This document shows positions 1 to 9,073 of a stretch of DNA of 64,000 nucleotides, in pieces. The notes under the pieces were generated by a model. The model searched no databases, was not told the DNA's origin, and saw only the letters and a program-made list of their open reading frames with translations. Source of the DNA: Desulfopila sp. IMCC35008 (GTDB lineage Bacteria > Desulfobacterota > Desulfobulbia > Desulfobulbales > Desulfocapsaceae); assembly GCF_010646885.2 (NCBI RefSeq), contig NZ_CP050700.1, positions 4,552,501 through 4,616,500 of the forward strand, read 5' to 3'. Numbering within the stretch: the stretch's first letter is position 1; each line of letters starts with the position of its first letter. A program made the position numbers and the translations under genes.

Positions 1-2
1 CT

Positions 3-584
3 GTTGGTATCTCGATTATCCCAGGCACAATTCTTGGTCTTTTTGCGGGATATTTTGGCAAAAGAGTGGACAGTGTTATCATGCGCTGCATGGATATGCT
101 GCTCGCTTTCCCTGCCATCCTGCTAGCCATCTTTATCACAGCTATTCTGGAACCGAGTCTTACCAACACCATGGTGGCCGTGGGTATTGTCTATATCCCT
201 CATTATGCCCGGATTGTGCGTGCCAGTGTACTGAGCCTGAAAGGCCAACTTTTTGTCCAGGCCATTGAACATCTTGGGGGGAGCCACCGAAGAATAATTT
301 TTAGACACATCCTGCCCAACTGTCTACCGCCAATTATCGTATACGCAACTCTTGGCATGGGGACTGCAGTTCTCCAGGCTGCAGCCCTTGGTTTTCTGGG
401 CCTAGGTGCTCAGCCTCCCTCACCTGAATGGGGTGCCATGTTAAGCGAGGGACGACAGTACATTCAGCTGGCTCCTCATGTCGCCGCCTTCCCCGGCGCG
501 GCCATCCTTCTTCTCGTCTTAGGTTTTAATCTCTTTGGTGACGGACTACGTGACGTTCTTGATCCCTCCTTGAGGTCGCAATGA
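3..584 (+). CDS. dppC: ABC transporter permease, DppC/OppC type (5' partial)
   Basis: Inner-membrane permease subunit of a peptide/nickel-type ABC importer. The reading frame is open from the first bases of the window, so the N-terminus lies outside it; the in-frame GTG at 66 is internal and not the true start. About 194 residues are visible, with hydrophobic segments and the family's coupling region (EHLGGSHRRIIFRHILPNC), where the EAA-loop glycine contacts the ATPases. The C-terminus ends with the usual FNLFGDGLRDVLDP, so the 3' end is intact. The stop codon overlaps the start of the first ATPase gene by 4 bp, showing co-transcription and translational coupling. The substrate cannot be read from this part; oligopeptide, dipeptide or nickel are possible. 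Confidence 0.93.
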   Translation, partial: VGISIIPGTILGLFAGYFGKRVDSVIMRCMDMLLAFPAILLAIFITAILEPSLTNTMVAVGIVYIPHYARIVRASVLSLKGQLFVQAIEHLGGSHRRIIFRHILPNCLPPIIVYATLGMGTAVLQAAALGFLGLGAQPPSPEWGAMLSEGRQYIQLAPHVAAFPGAAILLLVLGFNLFGDGLRDVLDPSLRSQ

Positions 585-1558
585 CAGAACCAGTTCTGAA
601 AATAGAGGGGTTGAAAACTTGTTTCACCACCAAACGTGGTATGCTTACCGCTGTGGACAGGGTGAGTCTGCATGTTAACGCCAGGGAGACCCTTGGCATT
701 GTCGGAGAATCCGGCTGTGGAAAATCGGTTACGGCTCTTTCTGTGCTCCAATTACTGCCCAAGCCACTTGCCCACATAGAAGAGGGTAAAGTTCTGTTTA
801 ACGGAAAGGATCTTGTGAGTGATCCTGATATTGACATACGAGCAATCCGGGGCAACCAGATCTCTATGATTTTCCAGGAGCCCATGACTTCCCTTAATCC
901 GGTCTACAATGTAGGCTTTCAGATTATGGAGCCTCTTAGAAAACATCGTAATATGGGTGGCGCTGATGCGAGGCTGGAGGCCATACGATTACTAGAACTG
1001 GTGGGTATACCGGAGCCTGTATCAAGGATAGCCGATTATCCCCATCAACTTTCCGGTGGAATGCGGCAGCGTGTGATGATTGCCATCGCTCTCGCCTGTC
1101 AGCCTGCCCTGATAATTGCAGATGAGCCCACAACAGCTCTTGATGTCACCATCCAGGCACAGATTCTTGAGCTAATGAAAAGCTTGCAGCAAGAACTTGG
1201 CATGGCGATCATGCTGATCACACACGATCTGGGCGTTGTCGCCGAGACCTGCCATAGGGTTGTGGTTATGTATGCAGGTAAGATCGTCGAGTCAGCGGAT
1301 GTGGACGAGCTTTTTACGCGCCCTCTGCATCCATATACAAAGGGCTTATTTGATTCTCTGCCCCAGCGCGGTAGACGTTCTGCTCTCAGCACCATACCAG
1401 GGGCTGTCCCCAGTTTACTCAACCTGCCAGAGGGTTGTTCTTTTCAAGATCGTTGCCGATACGCTGTCCAGCAATGTAAACAAGTTCCGCCATGGCAAGA
1501 GACGGATAAGGGCCATGGCGTGCGGTGCTGGTATGCTCTGAGAGGTGAACTGCGATGA
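581..1558 (+). CDS. dppD: Peptide/nickel ABC transporter ATP-binding protein, DppD/OppD type
   Basis: First of two cytoplasmic ATPases of the importer. In order: Walker A GESGCGKS near residue 43, Q-loop in MIFQEPMTSLNP, ABC signature LSGGMRQR, Walker B ALIIADEPTTALD, H-loop ITHDLG. The C-terminal oligopeptide-transporter tail carries the Cys-rich segment typical of DppD/OppD (CSFQDRCRYAVQQCKQVPP), which in several homologues binds an Fe-S cluster. Length of 325 residues is normal for the family. It overlaps the permease gene by 4 bp and the next ATPase gene by 4 bp, so the three are one operon. Confidence 0.95.
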   Translation: MTEPVLKIEGLKTCFTTKRGMLTAVDRVSLHVNARETLGIVGESGCGKSVTALSVLQLLPKPLAHIEEGKVLFNGKDLVSDPDIDIRAIRGNQISMIFQEPMTSLNPVYNVGFQIMEPLRKHRNMGGADARLEAIRLLELVGIPEPVSRIADYPHQLSGGMRQRVMIAIALACQPALIIADEPTTALDVTIQAQILELMKSLQQELGMAIMLITHDLGVVAETCHRVVVMYAGKIVESADVDELFTRPLHPYTKGLFDSLPQRGRRSALSTIPGAVPSLLNLPEGCSFQDRCRYAVQQCKQVPPWQETDKGHGVRCWYALRGELR

Positions 1559-2520
1559 ACGAGGTAATTCTCGAGGCGACGGATGTCTGTAAATATTACC
1601 CGGTCCAGAGCAGCGGGTTCGGAGCCAGAAAAGGAATTGTCCGTGCAGTGGACGGTGTAAGCCTTGCCGTCAAGGCCGGGGAGGTCTTTGGTCTGGTTGG
1701 CGAGTCTGGCTGCGGTAAGTCAAGCCTTGGCAGGTCGTTGCTTCGCCTTGAAGATCCAACGAGTGGCAAGGTTGAATTTGAAGGCGGCAATCTTTGTGCA
1801 TTAAAAGGGGTTGAGCTTAAACAGTTTCGCCGCCAGGCTCAGGTTATTTATCAGGATCCTTATTCTGCGCTCAATCCCCGCCAGAAAGTATGCAACATCA
1901 TTGGTGAACCACTGATTATTCACGGGATTGGTGACAAAAAAGAGCGTGAAAAGCGAGTTCAATTTCTGATGGAGGTGGTGGGTTTACGCCCAGGCCAGGC
2001 AAGGCGTTACCCCCACGAATTTTCCGGGGGACAACGCCAACGTATTGTTATTGCCAGGGCATTGGCCCTCCAACCTAAATTTATCCTAGCAGATGAGCCT
2101 GTTTCGGCTCTCGATGTTTCGATTCAGGCTCAGGTTATTAATCTGATGCAGGAGCTACGCGCGCAGTTCGGGCTCACCTATATTTTTATATCCCACGACC
2201 TTTCGGTGGTGGAATATATTTGTGACCGAGTGGCCGTAATGTATCTCGGCCGACTGGTTGAACTCGCCGACAAAGAGACCTTTTATTCAAGCGCTCAACA
2301 CCCGTACAGCCAGGCTTTATTATCAGCGGCCCCTACACCAATACCCGGTGCCAAGGTAAAGCGTATCATGTTGCAGGGTGATGTACCAAGTCCTATAAAT
2401 CCACCTGCCGGCTGCCCATTCCATCCCCGTTGCCTTGAGGCTACTGAAGTTTGCAGAGAAGCGCGGCCCGATTTTAGGGAAATCTCTCTAGACCATAGGG
2501 TAGCCTGCCACCACAGATAG
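1555..2520 (+). CDS. dppF: Peptide/nickel ABC transporter ATP-binding protein, DppF/OppF type
   Basis: Second ATPase of the importer, expected to heterodimerise with the preceding subunit. Walker A GESGCGKS near residue 50, Q-loop VIYQDPYSALNPRQ, signature FSGGQRQR, Walker B FILADEPVSALD, H-loop FISHDLSVV. The C-terminal extension has the family's Cys-bearing segment GCPFHPRCLEATEVC. At 321 residues it is full length. It is the last gene of the operon; the next gene is convergent, 138 bp away. The usual subunit order (permeases, then D, then F) is kept. Confidence 0.95.
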   Translation: MNEVILEATDVCKYYPVQSSGFGARKGIVRAVDGVSLAVKAGEVFGLVGESGCGKSSLGRSLLRLEDPTSGKVEFEGGNLCALKGVELKQFRRQAQVIYQDPYSALNPRQKVCNIIGEPLIIHGIGDKKEREKRVQFLMEVVGLRPGQARRYPHEFSGGQRQRIVIARALALQPKFILADEPVSALDVSIQAQVINLMQELRAQFGLTYIFISHDLSVVEYICDRVAVMYLGRLVELADKETFYSSAQHPYSQALLSAAPTPIPGAKVKRIMLQGDVPSPINPPAGCPFHPRCLEATEVCREARPDFREISLDHRVACHHR

Positions 2521-2658
2521 ACTCTGTTCTCTAAGAGGGGGGCTTTTAGGGCTTTGTCACACAAATAAAAATCAACCTTGATTGCTGGTTATGAATTGTG
2601 TGAATCAATTTGCTAAATAATGAGCATTTGAGGATAGGTCTTCATACATCTCAAAATA

Positions 2659-3537
2659 TCAGTGCGGTTGCATCAGTCTTCTAAGACGCTGTTCGATATT
2701 CAAGCTAACCAATAAAACACCAGTCAGAGTCATGGCTCCCCCAAGTATGAGTTTCCAGCTATTCTGATCTCCGAACCACCATGTTCCGAAAAATGAGGCA
2801 AGCAAAGGAGCCAGAAGCATAAGGGGGGTGACTGTTGACACGGGGTAACGTGCCAAGAGGTAATAAACCAGGCCGTGCCCGATGACGGAGGCCCCAATAG
2901 CTGAATACAGAGGAGACCAGAAATCTATGATATTGAGTTGGGTCAAAATTTGATAATGGTTTGATTCAAAAAGGACACTAAGGATCAATAAAGAAGGAGT
3001 TGCAATCAAAGCTATCCAGGCCTGAAGCCGAAATACCCCCATATTAGGAAATTGGCGCATGAGTATAGTGCTGAGCGCCATAACAAAAGCTGCCCCCATG
3101 ACCCATAGTACAGCGTCAAGATGGTTAAATACTATTGGATCAAAACCTATAACGAGGATGCCAAGAAAGGCTAAAGCAATAGCCATTACTTTTATTAGAG
3201 AAAATTGTTCTTTTAAGAAGGCAGCTGCCAAAATTGCAGAAAATGGAACGTATAATTGGGCGGTTATGGCTATGGACGCAATATTGGCACCGGCATTTAG
3301 GCCGATGAACATCATGCTGAAATGGCAGACACCCATAAGAAAAGCCACCTTAAGGAGCGGTTTCATATAACCGCGAGTTGGTCGCAGCCAAGGCAACATG
3401 ATTAGCAGCAGGAAAAAGAAACGTATACAGGTGAACAACAGCGGCTGGAAATTGTTTGATCCGATTTTACCAGCGATGAAGTTAAAACCCCAAGCACAAT
3501 TAGCAAGCAGGGCAAGGATGATATGGATTAATTTCAT
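2659..3537 (-). CDS. EamA/DMT-superfamily transporter
   Basis: Predicted inner-membrane exporter of the drug/metabolite transporter superfamily with two EamA repeats and about ten hydrophobic segments. The N-terminus (LALLANCAWGFNFIAGKIG) is typical of the first EamA helix and the second repeat starts near residue 145. In this family such proteins export amino acids or other small metabolites; substrate cannot be assigned. Length 292 residues is normal. It stands alone, convergent with the ABC operon and facing away from the Fic gene. Confidence 0.9.
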   Translation of the reverse strand: MKLIHIILALLANCAWGFNFIAGKIGSNNFQPLLFTCIRFFFLLLIMLPWLRPTRGYMKPLLKVAFLMGVCHFSMMFIGLNAGANIASIAITAQLYVPFSAILAAAFLKEQFSLIKVMAIALAFLGILVIGFDPIVFNHLDAVLWVMGAAFVMALSTILMRQFPNMGVFRLQAWIALIATPSLLILSVLFESNHYQILTQLNIIDFWSPLYSAIGASVIGHGLVYYLLARYPVSTVTPLMLLAPLLASFFGTWWFGDQNSWKLILGGAMTLTGVLLVSLNIEQRLRRLMQPH

Positions 3538-3930
3538 TCGTGAAAAAATCTGGGGACAATGTTGAGGGCTTCTTGGGTTTGGGTAGGCAAATACTATGCT
3601 TGTATAACCAATATCACGGGATATCCAGAATAAAATGGTCTAAGGAAGAATTTGCGTATTCACTAAAAGTAAGATCAATTTCGGATTATAAGGTTCCACC
3701 CATTGTATATAACGAATGTATGTAATTGATCAACCTTCTGGTTGGTATTGAAAAGACAAACATCACAGCGAGAGGCCTGACCTTCTCTTTGGGAAGGTAA
3801 AGCCCGCAGTGGCTCCATTCTAACGAATTTCCGCAGTGGCAGGAGTGCTCACTATAGGAAACATCTATACCTGATGCATTGCCAATCACTTAGGATTGGC
3901 AATGCAAGTCAGAAATTCTAAATTGAACCG
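3538..3930. other. Intergenic region without a supported gene
   Basis: About 390 bp between the EamA start and the Fic stop codon. Short ORFs occur on both strands but none has a convincing ribosome site or family resemblance. It holds the inverted repeat listed separately and two direct copies of CCGCAGTGGC near 3808 and 3832. Confidence 0.5.
3875..3906. repeat. Perfect inverted repeat downstream of the Fic gene
   Basis: Two perfect 13-bp arms (TGCATTGCCAATC and its complement) around a 6-nt centre. It lies 25 bp past the Fic stop codon. No T-run follows it in either direction, so it is not a textbook Rho-independent terminator; it could be an RNA-stabilising hairpin or a protein-binding site. 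Confidence 0.6.
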
Positions 3931-5331
3931 TTAACGCCAAATCTTTTCCCAATTCGAAAATTCTAACGGGCGGATTCCGTACCGAGCGAAATTTCCCTCA
4001 TGCAGGTTGCTTAGCTCTGTTTCGACTACTTCAATAAAGCGAGGTTGATCACTGGGTGGAATCCCTGATTCGGAACAGCTTGCTATTCGATGTGCAGCCT
4101 CCCGTTTATCCATGCAACCACGCACTACCTCGGCCACAATATCTTTTATCTGCTGCCGATATCGTAACCTGAACGGATCGGGGCTACCAAGAGATTGTCT
4201 AGTAGCAGAATAGCGCGCGCATGATCGTTGATAAGCCCAAACAAATACATCACGCAGTAGTTCAACCTTGTTCAGCTCATAAACAGCAACTGTTCCATCA
4301 ATGTAGGCTTGATCCGGTACATCAAGAAACGAGAGAGGACAAAGATTCCGGCGAATCAGCGGGATATTGGCGGCGAGTCGGGAAACACGTTTGTTTACAT
4401 CCAGAAACGGCTGCAGATATGGTAGATGTACCATAGCAAAAAATGCCTGTTCGAATGGATCCTCTATTTCTGAAGCAAGAGACAAGATTTGTCCAAAGCA
4501 TTCATCTATCAGTTGCGGTATTTCCAAGGGATGAAATACAGACCCGCCGATCAGTACCGGGACAGCTCTCAATCGACCACACGCCTGTGGATCCGTGAGA
4601 AGATTGTTAGACAGTAGAGCATGAAGGTTAAGAATAGTGTATCTGTTGAATCCTACGTCGACGGCCTGCTCCACTAGAAGTTCGATTGCATCTTTGTGGT
4701 TTAGGAGCATCTGGGTTTCCATAGCCTTCTTTCCTTCTGCCGCTTCACCTAGCTCAAGAAGACGTTCGGTTTCCAGGAGTGAATACGTATTTCCTTCTAA
4801 TCGACTGGAGTTCCATGAAAGGTCAACTAAAAGTCGATTATAGATCTGCCTGGCATAGGTTCCAGCTATTCGATTTTCTTCCGGTGAACGGCCAATCTCA
4901 AAAAGCTGCTGTCGAATTTCTGCTGTGAGATAGAATGTGCTGTTCGGTCGGTATGAATCAAGAAAATTACGATTATATCCGACAGGTCTGCGGTGCTGGA
5001 TAGGCTTGCGAATGGCCTTTTTACATTCTTCTCCGCTCGTTGATAATGAGATATAGACTTCTTGGCGCGCGATGGGTGTGGGGATATCGGGCTCTTCTTC
5101 TATTTTCGATTCACCGTTGATTATTGGCAAACGATAATGAGTTGCCCTCGCCCTACCTTCTTTTATGAGGCTTTTTTGCTCTACAAGTAGAGCCAAACGC
5201 CTCTGCAAAGTCCGACGAGTAATTCTGCCTTCAAGCATTAAATAGATCTTTTCAATGCCAATCCCGTTAGGGGAGGTGGCCACAACTTCTATAATGCTTT
5301 CCAGGTCCTCTTGAGAAATATGTTTCGGCAT
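3931..5331 (-). CDS. Fic-domain protein with N-terminal winged HTH, variant active site
   Basis: 466-residue Fic protein. Residues 1-65 form a winged-helix/HTH region (SIIEVVATSPNGIGIEKIY...TRRTLQRRLALLV). A class II-like inhibitory motif SSRLEGN lies at 175-181 (S175xxxE179G180), followed by the Fic core at about 235-360. The catalytic loop reads QPFLDVNKR at 307-315, where AMPylating Fic enzymes have HPFxDGNGR: the general-base His is Gln, and both glycines of the loop are replaced. Classical AMP transfer is therefore doubtful; another transferase activity or a purely regulatory role is possible. The gene stands alone. No Shine-Dalgarno is visible, and the start codon abuts a long inverted repeat, suggesting self-control through the HTH. 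Confidence 0.85.
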   Translation of the reverse strand: MPKHISQEDLESIIEVVATSPNGIGIEKIYLMLEGRITRRTLQRRLALLVEQKSLIKEGRARATHYRLPIINGESKIEEEPDIPTPIARQEVYISLSTSGEECKKAIRKPIQHRRPVGYNRNFLDSYRPNSTFYLTAEIRQQLFEIGRSPEENRIAGTYARQIYNRLLVDLSWNSSRLEGNTYSLLETERLLELGEAAEGKKAMETQMLLNHKDAIELLVEQAVDVGFNRYTILNLHALLSNNLLTDPQACGRLRAVPVLIGGSVFHPLEIPQLIDECFGQILSLASEIEDPFEQAFFAMVHLPYLQPFLDVNKRVSRLAANIPLIRRNLCPLSFLDVPDQAYIDGTVAVYELNKVELLRDVFVWAYQRSCARYSATRQSLGSPDPFRLRYRQQIKDIVAEVVRGCMDKREAAHRIASCSESGIPPSDQPRFIEVVETELSNLHEGNFARYGIRPLEFSNWEKIWR

Positions 5332-5380
5332 AGTGTTTTATTATGGCGCGATTTTCAGAATCGCGCCATAATAAAACACT
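5332..5380. promoter_or_regulatory. 49-bp perfect inverted repeat at the Fic start codon
   Basis: Perfect 22-bp arms (5332-5353 and 5359-5380) around a 5-nt centre, ending directly at the ATG of the Fic gene. It occupies the place of the 5' leader and ribosome-binding site, which otherwise shows no Shine-Dalgarno. It could act as a DNA operator for the protein's own HTH or, in RNA, as a hairpin occluding the start. The arms are visible directly; the role is inferred. Confidence 0.85.
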
Positions 5381-5773
5381 CTTACTGGCGCAAAAAACTA
5401 TTGAGCCATTTGATGTGGCACAATTAATAATGCTAATCTATTGCACTTTATGTCACTTGATGCAGTGTGAATATGACGCACAAACTCAGGAAGTATCTCA
5501 AGTTACCCGTAAGCATCCTTGAGGATGTCTTTGGTAAGATAAGTTTTGCAGTTGCTCCATTACTGATCAATTTCAATCAAATAGTCAGCTTTACCTGCAC
5601 AAGAAGCAGTGTAAAACCGTCCCAAGCAAGTTCTTCTTTGGCTTGGCAATAATGGTTCAACGGCCAATAACGTTCAAACCGTATGTTTGTATCAGTAATG
5701 ATGATTGGCTTGCAGTGCGGAGTGTGAATTAAGCAAAATCACCTTTCATTCATTTTTTTTTATTATCAAGAGC
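5381..5773. other. Intergenic region, probable Fic promoter
   Basis: About 390 bp upstream of the Fic gene and downstream of the 5774-6550 gene. A 61-codon ORF at 5467-5652 starts with GTG, lacks a ribosome site and has no recognisable content, so I do not call it. The AT-rich part near 5400-5460 is the likely place of the Fic promoter. Confidence 0.45.
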
Positions 5774-6550
5774 TCATAGTAAGATGATAATCGATGAAGG
5801 TAGATTCTTTGCAAGTTCAGAACGAAAACGCTTCTGAAAATCATTGCGAATAGCTGTATGGGGAGGATTACCTCTGCTACGGTGTATTATTTTGTAGGCA
5901 ACAGAAGCACCGCTGGTCACCTCGATAGGAGACTCACACAGAAAAGCTTCTTCTTTTTGGTCAACAACCTGCATCCACCCTTTGAAATAGCCAGGATAAA
6001 ATGTTCTGTGATCGTCCTCTTCCAGACTCCCCCCTTGGTTGATCACTCCTTCATGTGGTCCACGAAAAAACTCCAAGTTGGGTGGGACAGGCATACGATT
6101 GTGTGCAGAATGATCAGGGAGAATCAGGACAAGGTATCGGGTCAGAGCAGATTTTACCTGTTTGGCCTCCCATTCGCTGAAGTATTCACGGGAATCACGG
6201 TTTTCTAAGATTTTTTCTGGAATTAACCAAGACCACTGTTCATCCTCTTGAGTAAGTTGTACACGCTCTTTTGCGGAGAATTGGTCCAGGAAAGGTAAAT
6301 ACACTAACGTCAGAGATAGCTCTTCAAACACAATTTTGGGAGAACAGGAGACCAGAGAGGCCGCTGCTCTTGAAGCAATACCTTGCGTGTAGAGCTTGTG
6401 CATTGTCTCATATTGGGCAAACGCCTGCTCTGAGTCGGAGACGGGTGGGAGGAAATTGAGGAGTAGGATGAAAGAGAAGAAAGAAACAACAAGGCATCCT
6501 AATCCTACAATTACAATCTTACTCGTAGACTTGAAGAATTGAAGAATCAT
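5774..6550 (-). CDS. Hypothetical membrane-anchored protein
   Basis: Unrecognised 258-residue protein. A single hydrophobic segment at about residues 12-35 (IVIVGLGCLVVSFFSFILLL) suggests an N-terminal membrane anchor or uncleaved signal, with the rest outside the cytoplasm. The remainder is mixed alpha/beta in character, with two or three cysteines and no motif I know. Its start overlaps the stop of the upstream oxidoreductase gene by 4 bp (ATGA), so the two are translated from one mRNA. Function unknown. Confidence 0.7.
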   Translation of the reverse strand: MILQFFKSTSKIVIVGLGCLVVSFFSFILLLNFLPPVSDSEQAFAQYETMHKLYTQGIASRAAASLVSCSPKIVFEELSLTLVYLPFLDQFSAKERVQLTQEDEQWSWLIPEKILENRDSREYFSEWEAKQVKSALTRYLVLILPDHSAHNRMPVPPNLEFFRGPHEGVINQGGSLEEDDHRTFYPGYFKGWMQVVDQKEEAFLCESPIEVTSGASVAYKIIHRSRGNPPHTAIRNDFQKRFRSELAKNLPSSIIILL

Positions 6551-7695
6551 TTCAGAGGAGGCGGAATCAAAACAAATTTACCCACATGTTTTTTCTCAGT
6601 GAAAGCGCGCTGTGCTTCCACGATTTGGTCCAGCGGTAACGTCTTCGCAAGTAGCGGCCGTATTTCCCCTTTCTCGATATAAGAAATGAGGTTTGGGAAA
6701 ACAGGTTCATCCCATGCGGTACAACCTATCATTGTCAGATCTTTCAGGTAAAAATCACGCATATCGAGTGTCACTAATGGACCGCCAATGGCACCCGAAG
6801 AGACATAGCGCCCACCTCTCTTCAGCACCTTCAACATCTCTCCAAAGGTTTCTCCTGCCACGTTGTCAACGACGACGTCAACAGATCTATCCCCAAGGGC
6901 GGTAACGATGTTGTCCCCACGAGCGATGATATGATCTGCTCCAATTGATTGCACCTGTTCAAGTTTTTCCCTCCCGGCAATTGCCGTCACAACTGCTCCC
7001 CGGCGTTTTGCCAACTGTACTGCGGCGGACCCGACACCGCCCGACGCTCCGGCAACCAAGACATGCTCGCCCTTTTTAACTTTTGCCCTGTAGACCATGT
7101 TTTCAGCCGTACCGTAGGCACAGGGAATTGTGCCAAGTTCGGCATCACTCCAGTCACAGTCTACAGGAAAAACCTCCTCAGCCCCAATTTTCACGAATTG
7201 GGCGAATGCTCCATCAAAATCTGAGGCCATCCAGATATTCTCCAATGAGTTCCAGCCAGAACTGCGAATGCATGGCCGTACCAATACACGCAGGCCAATG
7301 GTGCTTTCGTCCCCACCAGGGGCAACTGCGACAATACGTCCGCAACAATCAGTCCCCTGAATAAAAGGAAAAGGGGTCGCCTCGTTCCAACCACCGTCTG
7401 CTTTTATTTTTGCTTCTTCCTTTTCGGCATCTGTCAGGGCTTCCGTACCTGCCTTGACAGAAGAGGAGTACCATCCAAGACGGGTGTTGATTTCAGTATT
7501 GTTTACTCCGGCTGCGAGGACTTGCAGAAGCACCTCCCCCGGACTAAGGGTTGGGATCGGAACGTCACGATATTCGAGTTTATCGTACCCACCGTTGCCG
7601 GTCGTAACAACCGCTTTCATTGTTGCATTGCACCCCTTGAGATCAAAACGATCTTTGGGGGGAATCATTTCCGATTTATTAACCATGGCTTCCAT
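6547..7695 (-). CDS. MDR-family alcohol dehydrogenase/quinone oxidoreductase-like protein
   Basis: 382-residue medium-chain dehydrogenase/reductase. A GroES-like catalytic domain comes first (GEVLLQVLAAGVNNTEINTR). The nucleotide-binding Rossmann domain follows with GASGGVGSAAVQLAKRRGA, an AxxGxxG-type pattern common in NADPH-dependent members. The structural-zinc cysteine cluster is absent, which points to the quinone-oxidoreductase/enoyl-reductase branch rather than zinc alcohol dehydrogenases. About 25 residues precede the conserved start (MKAVVTTGNGGYDKLEYRDV), so an internal start near 7620 is possible. It forms an operon with the unknown gene at 5774-6550. The substrate is unknown. Confidence 0.88.
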   Translation of the reverse strand: MEAMVNKSEMIPPKDRFDLKGCNATMKAVVTTGNGGYDKLEYRDVPIPTLSPGEVLLQVLAAGVNNTEINTRLGWYSSSVKAGTEALTDAEKEEAKIKADGGWNEATPFPFIQGTDCCGRIVAVAPGGDESTIGLRVLVRPCIRSSGWNSLENIWMASDFDGAFAQFVKIGAEEVFPVDCDWSDAELGTIPCAYGTAENMVYRAKVKKGEHVLVAGASGGVGSAAVQLAKRRGAVVTAIAGREKLEQVQSIGADHIIARGDNIVTALGDRSVDVVVDNVAGETFGEMLKVLKRGGRYVSSGAIGGPLVTLDMRDFYLKDLTMIGCTAWDEPVFPNLISYIEKGEIRPLLAKTLPLDQIVEAQRAFTEKKHVGKFVLIPPPLK

Positions 7696-8017
7696 TTTAT
7701 TTTCTATAAATAATGTTGAAAATATTGATTACGCACTTTCTGATATGCGGTTTGATAATCGATATGATCTCATGCACTGATTACCAGCTATCCTCAAAAA
7801 TCCCCCCTAAAGACATATGAATCAAGTACCTTACACCTGAAAAACTGTAATAAAAAACAAGAAACTTAGAAGTGTAGATTGAAATTTTGTGGTTGGAAAT
7901 ACCCACAAGGTACTAATCGGCAATGAGGATTGTAAATGTGAGAACAATACTCTGTTTTTGAGTGCTAAGGGAAGGGGGAAAAAAGATGTTTTCCCCCCTT
8001 TACGATCTGCGGTAATC
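7696..8017. other. Intergenic region
   Basis: 322 bp, AT-rich, holding the promoter side of the MDR gene and the 3' side of the osmoprotectant operon. A 9-bp hairpin (7974-7997, GGGGGAAAA paired with TTTTCCCCC) lies just past the end of the osmoprotectant operon and may terminate it. No gene seen. Confidence 0.45.
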
Positions 8018-8929
8018 TTATTTGATCAGATTTTTACTCTTGAGCCAATCCATAGCCACATCGTGAACTGGTTTGTGGTCTACGTCCACGGCCTTGTTGA
8101 GTTGCTGCATCTCTTCCGTGGTTAAGTTATCCGCAAGCGGTTGTAATATGGTTTCGATCTCTGGATACGTATCAAGGATTTCCTTCCTCACAACAGGTAC
8201 GGGATTGTACACGGGGAAGAAAGATTTGTCGTCTTCAAGATTGACGAAGCCGAAGGCCGCAATTCTACCATCTGTTGCAAAGCCCATTGCAGAATTGACC
8301 TGCTCTTCTTTCAATGCCTGGTAGGTAAGACCAACAGACATTTTTTTGACCTGATTGGGAGGAAGTTTGAAATTATACATTTTCATAATGCCTTTAAATC
8401 CATCAGGACGCTCCCAGAATTCCGAATCCAATGCGAAAATCAGGTTGTCCGGATTTTTTGTGACGTAGACTCCCAGATCGGAGATACTCTTGATTCCGAG
8501 TTGCTCAGCTTCTGCCTTACGCATCATCAGGGTATAGGTATTGTTGAACTTGACAGGATCGAGCCAGATAAGACCCTTCTCGGCGTCGGCTTTTTTGACA
8601 TAGTTGTAAACCTTCTCGGGAACTGTCATTACTTCTGTATCTTTCTGCTTGTAGTAGAGAGTGTATGCCGTACCTGTGTACTCGTAATAGAGGTCAAACT
8701 GGGCATTCTCCAGTGATTTTCTGGCGATCACCGACCCGACCCCTGTCTTCAGCGTAACATCGAACCCTGCCTGTTCCAGAAGGATGCCGGCGAGTTCCGG
8801 AAGAATCAGCTGCTCTGTATAATTTTTACCACCCACTATCAGGCTTTTATCCTTGGCAAGGACACTGCCTGGTACAAGTAATGTCAAAATAAATATTGAC
8901 GGAAGAATAAATTTACATATCGTTTTCAT
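8018..8929 (-). CDS. opuCC: Osmoprotectant ABC transporter substrate-binding protein, OpuCC/OsmX type
   Basis: Periplasmic binding protein (303 residues) for glycine betaine, choline or related compatible solutes. Residues 1-25 are a Sec signal peptide ending LVPGSVLAKD. The mature start LIVGGKNYTEQLILPELAG is the hallmark of the OpuAC/QAT family. It is the last gene of a four-gene operon, 144 bp after the preceding permease gene, with a GGAG-type ribosome site of its own. The longer gap may allow extra expression of the binding protein. Exact ligand cannot be read from the sequence. Confidence 0.92.
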   Translation of the reverse strand: MKTICKFILPSIFILTLLVPGSVLAKDKSLIVGGKNYTEQLILPELAGILLEQAGFDVTLKTGVGSVIARKSLENAQFDLYYEYTGTAYTLYYKQKDTEVMTVPEKVYNYVKKADAEKGLIWLDPVKFNNTYTLMMRKAEAEQLGIKSISDLGVYVTKNPDNLIFALDSEFWERPDGFKGIMKMYNFKLPPNQVKKMSVGLTYQALKEEQVNSAMGFATDGRIAAFGFVNLEDDKSFFPVYNPVPVVRKEILDTYPEIETILQPLADNLTTEEMQQLNKAVDVDHKPVHDVAMDWLKSKNLIK

Positions 8930-9073
8930 GTCATATCTCCTGTTAGGCTCTTGACTGAATGTCAGAGAGTTTTCGTTTACAAGGATTTGAACAAGGAATA
9001 CGTTGAATTGATTTTGTTCAAATTCCTGGTTAAGTGCTTTTTTTGTGCAAAAAATCAGAACCCCACACCTCTC

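Noticed and set aside
2540..2575. GGGCTTTGTCACACAAAT-like stretch resembling the end of an IS5-type element
   Set aside because: Only one end is present, no transposase or second end is near, and the match is short and from memory.
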